Source: Liolophura sinensis
Lineage: Eukaryota > Mollusca > Polyplacophora > Chitonida > Chitonidae
Length of the DNA: 64,000 bases
Direction: 5' to 3'
NCBI RefSeq assembly: GCF_032854445.1
Contig: NC_088295.1
Location: 82,316,644-82,380,643, forward strand
Shown here: piece by piece, positions 48,201-60,200 of the stretch
How positions within the stretch are numbered: the first letter of the stretch is position 1
Layout: every line of letters begins with the position of its first letter
The notes under the pieces: model-generated
The model's database searches: none
The model's input: the letters and a program-made list of their open reading frames with translations, nothing else
What the model was told of the DNA's origin: nothing
Translations under genes and position numbers: made by a program

Positions 48201-51200
48201 TGATTAAGATATAGGCCATAAAGTATATATTACAGTGGAAAATTAACCTCTTAAAATCTCTTTTGGTAAAAAGTTTTTTTATTTCACTTACTTCCTCGTG
48301 TAATAAATACCCTGCCAGATTGTGACTTAAACAATAGAATACTCACTGTGTCCCAGTAAACCTGAAAAATCCCACCAGGAAGTTGTTAAAGGCTCAAGTG
48401 TAAAGGCTCATGTTTTATGTTGACTATTGAAGTCCAGTTTTTAGAGAAGAAGAAACACATATGACTGTTTTGAAAAGGGAGACTTGAATCATGTATTTAA
48501 TAATTTCCGCTGATTTGTTTGTAGGGGTGGAAGATTTGATCAACTTACAGGAGCTAGATGTTACAAATAACTGTCTGTATGATCATGCTTGCCTGGATGT
48601 CCTAAACACACTGGATAACCTGGATCTGGTATGCCCTACACTCATTGTCAGCACCAAATACATGTAGGTTGTGTCTTAAACACACTGGATCTGGTATGCC
48701 CTAAACACATTGTCAGCACCAAATACATGTAGGTTGTGTCTTAAACACACTGGATCTGGTATGCCCAAAACACATTGTCAGCACCAAATACATGTAGGTT
48801 GTGTCTTAAACACACTGGATCTGGTATGCCCTACACACATTGTCAGCACCAAATACATGTAGGTTGTGTCTTAAACACACTGGATCTGGTATGCCCTAAA
48901 CACATTGTCAGCACCAAATACATGTAGGTTTTGTCTTACTCACTGGATCTGGTACACCCTAAACTCATTGTCAGCACCAAATACATGTAGGTTGTGTCTT
49001 AAACACACTGGATCTGGAATGCCCTAAACACATTGTCAGCACCAAATACATGTAGGTTGTGTCTTAAACACACTGGATCTGGTACTCCCTAAACACATTG
49101 TCAGCACCAAATACATGTAGGTTGTGTCTTAAACACACTGGATCTGGTATGCCTTAAACACATTGTCAGCACCAAGTAGGTCATGTCCTATACACAAAGG
49201 ATAACCTGGACCTGGTATATCTTAAATGCCCAGTAAATACTGGGTAGGAGACCTTGAGGTCCTAGATGCACTCTTAGCACAAAATGGTATACATATATTG
49301 TACATCATAAAAACACCAGTATCAGAGTTCTGGTAAGTCCAGAGTGCACTGCAGATACGAGATATGGTACTAACTTACACATTGTAAACACCAGATGTTG
49401 TATTACCATGCTACTAAAATATATTATCACACAAAGATTTTCTAATGAGAAGTTAATCAAAGTTTATAAAAAAAAAACTAAAGAAAACTGTTCAGAGAAC
49501 CTATAAGGTGATTGAATAAATCAGAATCCTTCAAAATTTTTCACTTGAAAAATGCTAAACTTACAGTAGCCGAAGCACACTGATCTATCATGAACAAACA
49601 TGATAATACATGTAAGCAACCCCACCCAAAATATACCATTGCTACTAATGGTTGTACACATTTTTTGTTGCATTTGATACAAATGGTTGATTCCAGTCCA
49701 CTGATTTCATACAGTGGTTGTAGGCAACTAAATGTACCATCGGGAATAACCATTTGCATTGCACATGATGTGTAATTGGCTGATGTCCTAAGCGTCATGT
49801 GTCTGTTGTATTTATTGTTGAGTGTAGCCAAAAAGCACTAAGTATTTCCATAAAAAATTCAGCTCAGGCCTTCAACCTCAATCATTATTGACAGCCTTTT
49901 GCGTTGCATGTTATATTTTATGTCAAACCATCTTTATCATTCTCTTCTGCACCAACCCTTTGTTGTGACATGTATATCACCATATAATTATGAAGAGTGT
50001 TTCTGCTCCCTTCCAGCTGTGTTTACTAGGCAATCCACTGGCTTACCATGCAAGTCACCGCTCACTGACAGTGCAGCACCTATCACCAATAGCTGCAAAG
50101 GAAAAGGTATGTTGACATCAAACCTGTTTATGGCTACTCTGGCACACAAACTTAATGTACATGTATATCTTACATAATACATATAATTATTGGAGAAATG
50201 TCTTTCCTGGAGGATAGATAGCTGGGTATATCCTACAGCTTTGAAAGAGTCATTCATGCTAAACAGCAAAGGGCTGACCTGTACAATCAGCCTAAATAAA
50301 CACTTAAGTTGGATGGCAAAAAGTGCGAAAGTTCTCCCATCCTTCACCTTTTTTATATGTTTAATTTTAAAAATTATAATATCATGACTTTATTTTTTTA
50401 AAAATATATTCATTCTGTTATTTTGGTGTATAAATAGAATAATTCATCAGTTGTAACATGTCTTGTGCGCTTTAGACCTGAAGAAAATTGCTGTTTATTT
50501 TACAGTTCGTTCTAGATGGCAAAAAATTATCTGAAGCTGAAAAAATGGTAAGTCTGCTAACAGATCCGTCAATAAAGTAAAACACATCTTTTTCCTTGGT
50601 AATATTTATGCCTTCATCATCCTGGTACTTTATGTAAGTTATTTTTTTGGGTGAAATGGACTTGTATTTTGCATGAATGGAAAAATAGTGTTTTAATATA
50701 GCACATAACTTGTTGTTATAATGAATCTGCCTCGTAATATTTACCTACATTTCATTTCTGCACGTGGTGTAATGACTTGTGTTTCAGCTGACAGTGAGAC
50801 ATCATGTCCATAGGAGCCCCAGTCGTCGTCCCACACAACTTGTCCATGCTCTCATCTCTGACACCCAACAAATAGCTAACCAATACACTTTCTCAGACTC
50901 TGATCCTATAGCCCAGTCACTGCCTGTCGCCTTGCCTACTGGAAAAAAACGAACAAAGATTCGAGCAAAAGGTCGCACACGAAAAGCCCTTATCACAGAG
51001 TTTGAGTCATCCACTGACACCACGACAGGTGTCTCATCTCAGGACAGCTCTAGAGGTGAGGGGCACCCCAGTAAGTCATCCCACAAGTCTCAGGCTGACT
51101 CAAGTCAAGGTTGAAAACAATTTGTTAAATAATTTGTGTTTTATCATTGACTGTTGAATAATAATGTTTTCATATCTGTAATGTTAAGACATCACTGTTT

Positions 51201-54200
51201 ATTATGGCATGAACCACATTATTAAATCAGCTACCTCCTGTATGAATTGGTAAATTGAGTTTAAAAAAATATTTAAAAACAGGTTCATTAATCTGAGTAT
51301 TATGGCACTTAAAGCTAGTAGATAAGGACGTTAATTTTATGCATTTTTTTCACCAATGCTCGGTGATCTCCACCGAATTACAACAGACAAGTTCAACTTT
51401 TTCAAGCTGTCAGAGCTTCATCAGTGTTATAAAAGCTACAAGAGTGACAACAAGCATATTGAACTTCTCCATGAATTGGTTTGCTGTTCTACACACTGTT
51501 GTGAAAACAGGTTGTTGAGGGGCCCTTGAGTTTGGTTAGGGCGTAAATCTATTGTTTTTACTGGATTTAAAGTCATTATACATGTATGTTTCTTAGAAAC
51601 TGCTTAAACAGGTTATAATCTTTGTAATTAGGAACAGTAGCAAAATATGGAAACTAGTCTGGTCACTGAGATGACCCAAATCACGAACCGTGTGAAGACA
51701 CAGAAGTATGCACTATAACAAAGTGTTTTCAGCACGAGCAAATGGCTGTTTTATACAGCTACACTGTATATAAAAGTGATTTTAGTCTTGAAATTGCTCT
51801 TATATTGTAAGGTTGAAGACGTTCGATTTTCTTTTAGCCCCTTCCCCACAGCCAAAGCAGAAAGCAGTGGAGCAGGTGAACAGTAAAGAGCAGTTTGAGG
51901 TGATGAGGGAACACTATGGGCCGGACTGGCTCAGGGCCTTCAACAATAACCCAGAGGAAGCAACAAAAGTCAGCTCATTGTCTAACCCTGCAGGCTACAC
52001 TACAGAAGATGATATATACCTGAATGACAGTGAAACTGGAGTGGAGTCAATGAGTCACAACCCTGCCAGGGAGGTGGAGGCAGGTGTTGGCAAAATGAGT
52101 GTGTTTGACAAGGAAGGGACAGTTGAGGAGAATGGTAATGACCTGGACAAAACTGATGGCTCGGGGCTGGGCAGGCTGGACAGCGAACATGGCATAGAGT
52201 GGCAGAGAACAGACAGTGAACAATATGAATACTATGGTAACCCAGCAACTATCCTTTTCTACACGTCATGTCTCTTTTTTAATAAGTGTATTTGACGACA
52301 TATGTACTGTACATGTACACATGCTTTAATGCCTATATACATGTACATAGTCATTGAAAAGTTCTTGAGTTGGTGGTAAATACAAATCAGTCACATGATG
52401 CGTACTGGTATAGTCACTATCAGCCCTGATAGCACAGTTGATAGAGCGTTCGCTTCAGGAGGCGTAGATCCAGGATCAATCCTGAGTTGGGTCACACCTA
52501 AGACCTTAAAAGAGGAAGTTGTGACTTCCTCAATTGGCATTCAGCATGACGGGGATAGTGCAGCGACTGGTTAACCCATATCAGTATAATGGCTCAGGCG
52601 GGCCAGCTTACCTGTCTTTGGTAAGTCATCTCAGTGAAGCTGTACTAGATAAAAGAGCAGTGGAAATCCTTCCTGCAACAAGGAGGCACATTACAAGCAC
52701 TCAAAGACTCAGTCGTCATATGACTGAAATATTGTTAAGTATGAAGTTAAACTCCAAGTGCGCACTCACTCTGGTAAGATCACTGCTCATGTGACAAGAT
52801 TTGTCATGTCACGGTGCAGTGATTGCCAATAATCATGCATTTCACAACCCTCATATGAAACCATTATTCATTAAATGGGTTATGAGGACCCCTGTTTGCC
52901 CATGTGGTTAAGGTGTTACTGTTGCTGCATGTGATCAGCCCTCAATGAATAATGTCGTGCAATCTGATACAACGAACTGGTGAACGGTGGAAGTTTCCTC
53001 CTGTCTGTCTTCTACTTTCACCACCAGCCATCATATTAGTGATGTACTGTGGGGTATGACATTCAAACCCAGTCAAGTACATGTAGAAAAATGATGGGAT
53101 TAAGGATGGTCACATAAAAAGTTGTAGAACATCATTAATAGTAATAGACTGTGTGAATTGCTTGTGTTTGGAAGGTGATGAAAGTGAACCGTTCATTGTG
53201 ATGCTTGATGACAGTGAGCAGAGTCAGCTGTTCCTGAGCTTAAATGAGCGTTACCTGCTGGAGAAGGATGTAAATGGCACACTGAAAGAGATGCTAGATC
53301 TGAAGTTATTAGAGGCCATGGACTGTACGACAGAGAGAAGAGTAGTGGGTGGGATGGAGGAGGGAGTACTCATGCCAGTTGTCCGCCTCACATTTGGCTA
53401 TGTGCGTAAAGATCGGCGAGAGAGGATGTACATCATGGAAGATGAGACCAATGCAGAGGTACACGTGTGTGAATCATCCAATAGCAACCTTTGCTCTTAA
53501 AAAATTGTTTCAAAATTTTAATAAATTTAGAATTGAGTAATGAATAGAGGTAATTACATAAGAGGAATGTATGCAGGTACATTGTATGTGTACAAGAGAT
53601 AGGCTGATCATTATTATCTCTCAGCCAGGGGTTTTTCAAACCAATTTCTTTTTAGAAACTCAATTTGCCATGCATGTATATTGTTTATCCCCTTCCAGCT
53701 AAATACTTTACCTTACCATGTAAATACAGTCTGATAGTATTGAATGGTCGTGCTAACTTTATTTGAGTTTCGTGCAAATTTGTCTGTGACTCTATGATTG
53801 GTAGCATACATAGATATACCTGCAGTATGTGTTTACTCCAAGTATAACAGATCTGTTTTAAATTTCGTCCAGGAATTTCAGGCACTTCTCCAACCCGTTG
53901 TGGAGGCAAAACAACTGAAGGAAAAGCTGAAACCACAACTACATGTGAGGACTTCAGGTTATATACATATTTGATTAAATGTGAAGTGGAAAGGTTTTAC
54001 CAGACTGACTACATGGCGATAATTGTGTTATATTTTTCTGTAATTTTGTATACTTGGATACAATTTGTAGCTTACTTTTTATCTAGAAATGAACTGTGCA
54101 AAGATATAAGTCTGCATTCAGCTCAAAACGTCTTGGTTTGTTCCCCATTGATTGCATAATGTTGTGACCTCAAAACAGCCATGGCTCATTCACAAGACCA

Positions 54201-57200
54201 TCAACAGTGTCACAAAAACTGTTAATTTATTCTAAACATAAATGATGTCTTGACGTTCTAAAAACAAACATAGTCAAACGAAGGATATTTTCCATACAGT
54301 GTTGCACTGGATAATTTTTAATATTTACATCAGTACTCAGTGAATTATTTTCATAAAGGAAACTTCCACGGCTTTATACAATAACAGGAGATGTCTGTTG
54401 ATGACAAATATTTCTGTGATTAAAAGCATCTGCAGTTCACCATTTTTTTTAACTATGCAATATAACAAAATGTCCATGTGCACTGTTTTCACCTTCAGAA
54501 TGTCAATGAATAATAGCAGCTGAAACTTTTTCAGCTACATCCATGTTCACCCCTTTTTCACCCCATTTTCACATTTAACATTACCAGATTTAGAAAAAGT
54601 AACAATTATACATGCATCCCTTCAGATAGGTACATAAAGTAATACCAGTCAGCAAAATATTTCTACCAATACACTTAAGCCTGTTATCTGAGTTATACTT
54701 TGGAAAATGAAGACATAACGGGTGCAAATAGAACCAAATGTGTAAGAATGATCTATTTCCATTGTACTGTAAAGTATCCATTCCTTATTTCAGTGTCTAA
54801 AGTGTTCTGCAGACTTTGTGAAGTCTCAGGCAAAGGTGGTGATAAAGAACACGGACCAGGTGACAGGAGATGACACCATGTCCTCTAGTCCAGCTGCCAG
54901 CAATACAAGTAATACATACCTCAATAGCATTTCTTCGTTTGTCTCACTTATTTGTTCATGGCATGCATACTCAGCATTTTTCTGTGAAAGTTTGCTTTTG
55001 TATTTGAGACACATTTTGATTTGGAGATTGTATTTTGATGGAAAGCCAAATCAAACAATACATGTGGCTACTGTCTTGACTGTTGGTCCTACTGATGTCT
55101 TTAATAATCTCTCTTAAACTAAAGTAGTTTAGTTATTGTTTATATGTTATTTCTCAGAAGGCCTATTGGCCCAGGTACAACCACCCAGATATACAAGTAC
55201 ATATGGATTGTACTGAGATGTCTGGTTTAGATGTTTTGTAAGCTGATAGAATGAAGCACTGTCGATCGATAACATCTTTATTTATCCTTTAAGTGTAACA
55301 TTTGTGTCCTTGATAATGATGTTCTGTACCAAATAATTCATCTGTAGCAAATTGTTGGTTATACAGAATAAATTGAGTTGCTATCCATAGATTCTACAGT
55401 ATCCATACCTACCCATGTAGAATATACTGTAAATGTTCATGCATATATAATACTAAGTATATGATGACGTACTTTGTTTGTGACAGATGCACTGTATGAG
55501 GCATACAGCTGCCCTAAGTGTGGCAGTGAGATGGTGGTGGAAATGGAGTTACCACTGACAGAGTTAGCCTCCAGTGCTAAGTCAACCACCCCTGCTGGGT
55601 CTCTGCCCAAGTTGCTGGATGCTCGGCCCCTGGATACCTCATCTCCTTTGAAGCCAGTCAAACAAAGTACAACACAGGATGGGTGAGAATTGTTGTGCAT
55701 TTAAAGATGTTACAAATATACCAAGAATTGGCTTGAAATGTTCGAAGCCATATTCTGAAAAATGTAGTCATAATTAAAATGAAAAGTTCCTTCTAATTTA
55801 TGGAAAGTCATTGTTTTTTAAAATTATTCTATTGTGTAAGTCCATACTGTATTTATAAATTAAGGCTGCAAATTAAACAGATTTTCCATATTTGCCCTAA
55901 CCTGAACACACAGTAAGATTTGAAGCATTATTAAATATGCACTTGTCTGTGTTGTAGTATAGTTTGTCAAATAAACAATGAACATTCACATTATTTGCCT
56001 CTTTTACAGATCGAACAACAACTCCCCTAAGGTGGTCTTCACTATTGGGTCATTTGAAAACAAGGACCTGCATCACGTTATCTCATCCCAGAAAAGAGCA
56101 TCCTTACCTGCCATCATGCCAACCACCTCTGTCATATCACCAATAGTGAGATCACCACGAATAGCACCAGTCTATTCGAAGACTTCAGGTGTGGGGTGGT
56201 TGCAGAATGGTCACTCTGTGGGCAGAGAAGCTGAGGTATCTACAGGTGTTGGAGGAACAGGGCTGAAGAGGGAGACTCGGGTAGCCAGCTGGTCCGACTT
56301 CAGGTCACGACAAAACTCTACAGGGAGTGACATTGCAATCCTGAGTAACCCGAGTGAGGGCAGCGTATACACCCTCACTGACTCTGGGCAGAGGGACGTG
56401 ACAGGTGGGGAAGAGGAGAGGGCACGGACAAGTCTGCTTGTGGGCAGAACTGTGTCTCCTATTCTGGAGAAAATTGTTTGTACTGAGGAAGTGGCCTCTG
56501 ATCTGAGGGCTACTGAAAATGGAGAAGAGAATGTGGACAGACTTGCGAATGGTCAGGGGACTGACCCCATCCAGTCTCCTCTGTCTCTCAGTGTATGTAA
56601 CAGCATGGTGTCCAGTGTGTATGAGAACTCTATTAATTCTGCCCCACCCCACACAGATCTTCTCTCAGACTTGGTGAATGCGTCTTTACCATCCAATGAG
56701 GCAGATGGGGACTTGAGTATATATGACAGTCCTGGTAAGGCAGTGACAAAGCAGCAGTCTATTGAGCCTATACCTGATAATGACAGTGGTATGGATGTGA
56801 AAAACCCTGCTTCTGTCTCAGACAACACAAGCACATTGACGGGTCATCCCAGTGATAGCTCCAGTTTTCTTGTAGATTCTTACTCAGCTTCTCTGACAGA
56901 TTGTAATGGGGATTCCCGCGAAGATCAGGGGATTCCCCCAGCCAAGTCAAACAAGAATGTGCCAAGTGTAACTGAGGAGAAGCGGCATGGATGTGACACA
57001 GACTTCACTGAGTTAGACCACAGACTGAAGCTACACTTTCACATGTCCCTGCTGAAGGAGTCTGAGGAGTGTGTGTGTATGATACAGGTGTGTGCCCACT
57101 TCTTTACCTAAATAAAAATGTACTAACTTTTTGTATCAATTTCTGATTATGTAATTAATTACTTGCAGTGACTCTTCATGTTGGCTCACAAGTTGCAACT

Positions 57201-60200
57201 TAATACCATTCTAGGGCAGGGAATTTCTAGATTCCGGTGCTGTAGTAGTTCATGAGGCATTGGTTTCCCCAACCCATAAAACTGACTGTTATTGTAAATG
57301 TGGAAGTGAACAATTAAATTAGTGTGGCATTAAGAAGAGATGCCACAAGAGAAAAGTTGTCACTTTTTTGCCAGAAAGTTGTTTGCTTGATGCACCTTGA
57401 GTGCTTCCATCACTCATCTGACAGTCTAATAAAAATGTCCTGAGTGAGCATATTATGTTGTATAGCATGTTCTCGTGGCATTGTGTATGAGAGAAAATAA
57501 TAATCTATGGTATCCAGTATGTTTGAGATTCTACCCTGCCCATGTACAAGTACTTATTAAATAGAGATGACCTTTCAAAAAACATTGAGTGTGTCACGCA
57601 ACACACTGGCTGGTACATTTATCTCCAGAAGAATATCAGTTCATGCTATTTATTTCTACAACTAAAAGAATTGGGGTTTGTTTACTTCTTAGATTTGTTT
57701 TGCTTCTCAGACTTGCTTTTATGATTAATATGAAGGCAAACTATCAGAATTTCCTTCAGTGATAAATCTGTTATTTGGCAGTTAAATCATATCGTGTTTT
57801 TGCTCTTTCATTTTTGATATTTTACACCCAGATGTTATGAAGTGGAAAAAAGAAATATTTGTTTCACTGTGAGCCAAGCGGTATAACGTCATAATACTTG
57901 ACATAATACTTGTAGAGTAAACTTTCACGCAACAATAAGCCACAACGTCATACATACGCAGTAGTGAAGTAACGAGGTAAACTGAAGTTACCTAAGCCTG
58001 CTGTTGATTGGTCTAAAATGCATGATCTCTCCAGAGGATGCTGCAGCATTTGGGGGATTTGACTGGGTACAAAACAAGGTTCAGAGGTATCAGGTTACAC
58101 AACAAACACCACCACGGCGGTGTTTAACCATTAAACACGCACACCCTGATTAAAAAATAGTAGACAATTGTTTAAAAGAGAGTAGGAAAAATTCATATTC
58201 ATGTCACATACAAGCCGGTGAACAAGTCCAGAATTGTATGAAGCCTGCATTTTGTGTTGTAGTGTGATGTGGCACAGTACATGATGAAGGAGGAATTCCC
58301 TGGGATTCTGTTACTTACATCAGAGAACTTCTACATCCTGAAAATCCTTAGAGATGTGAAGAGGTAAAGACAAGTCTGTAACATGTACCCACAGAACACC
58401 GTTACATGTATCATGCATCGTATCCATTTGGCTGCACTCCTGTAAAAACGAAATTTGTTGATGCTCATAGAAAGAAACATTTGCTGATCTTTATTTAAGT
58501 ATTAGGACATGGTCGTGAAATAATTTCTGTAGGATAAGGCAAAAGTATACTTATCATAAACTGAAGAGAGTTTTACAAATAGTGCAGTGCTAAAATGTGA
58601 ATTGTTAGAGTGCTGAAAGACACACAAAAATTGTCTTGTTACATTGAAGTTCAGCTGATGAAATGATCAGTAGATGGTAAGCATGGTTACATGCATGTCA
58701 GTTTGCATGATTACAGAAAGAAGGAAAGTGAACCCAAGTCCTGGTTACGGTGCATCGAGGCGCAGCCTCACTCTGAGCTCCAGCACGTCGACATGGGCCT
58801 TGGCAAACAGAGTTTCCGACTGGAGTTTGACACAGACTGCTCTAGCTATACCTTCATTGTCAGAGACAGGGGTCGCTGTCAGACCTTCCTACAACTAGTC
58901 AAAGGTAGGAATTCACTTATGAAGTACACAGTGGTCATGGGTTTACCCTTGGCTGTAACCATATGAATGAAATATTCTTGAGTATGGTGTAAAACACGCG
59001 TCAAGAAAAGACATGGATTTGCAGAGCAAGGGGAATAACTCTTAAGCTGTATAACTTAGATGCAAAATTGGGGCATGACATAAGAGTTCAGACCACTTTT
59101 GCTTTGAATTTTTGCATGAAATACCTTTTGTGACCTCAATAATATACAGAAATATAAAGCATACATGTTGTATGAGTCCATTGTTGGCATATCAAAAATG
59201 AAGAACTTTATATTGTGGAAGCAAATGTTGGAAAGTAAATTTTGGAAGTTTAGAGTAACAATTAGATGCTATAAATAATGATGACTGTATTATGTTTTAT
59301 TCTGCACCAGATTATCTGGAATCACGAGGCTGTGACAGTGTTGACCTTTCTCTGAAGGATGATGACCCTGTAACCATAGAAAACTTGTATCAGCAAATTC
59401 TGATTGGTTCAGATGAGCTGGATGGAGAAGGGGCTCTAGAGGCAGGGGAATCCTCCCAACCATTTAATTATGTTACAGGCTACTTAGTTAAAGGTACGTT
59501 TTTAAATAGATATGTACATGTATATATAGTATTAATAATACATTTTTATTTCAAAGTATAAACTTGTTTTATTCAGAATTGTTCTCCTCTAGACCTTCAT
59601 CTAGAAAACAACTCTGTCCCATCCAGAGAGGGTGACAGGATAGTGGAAAATGACCCATTACCAAACCCCCACTTCCATCTTGATGACTATGTGAAGCACC
59701 AATAAGAGAGTTTCTGGTTCAAACTCTTTTATTGCTAAAGTTAAAAAAGTCCTACTTTATCATGTGACCTATCCAAAATGTCAGACAACTGTTGCGCGAT
59801 CACATTTACTATAACTTGAGCGTCTGAAAAAAGTTTCATCAAAAGTTAATTAGAGGAGATAAACAATGAGGAAAATTGTGGATCTGAACTGTTGTGGACT
59901 CTAAAACATGGTGATACAAGTGATCAGTACAGTGATGTCTAAAGAGGTTACCTAACGCTTTTCACAAGTCGCATGGCACAGCAGGACTGTTTTTACCTTC
60001 ACTGTCAACAGAGCTCGAACTCTGAACTCCCCTTGTAAAGATAAATGTTTCCTGTTTGATGTTGTGCAGAGTCAGAGCAGATGCCTGTTGGATTGGTGGT
60101 AACAGACACAGACATTTACATGATAATAGAGAATCACCAGTGGCCATTGCCTCGGCTCCAGGCCCCTCTCAGTCCAGACATAAAGGGCTCACAGTTCACA

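Noticed and set aside
48629-49215. CRISPR array
   Set aside because: The 65-bp repeats are direct and contiguous with no unique spacers, in a eukaryotic intron.
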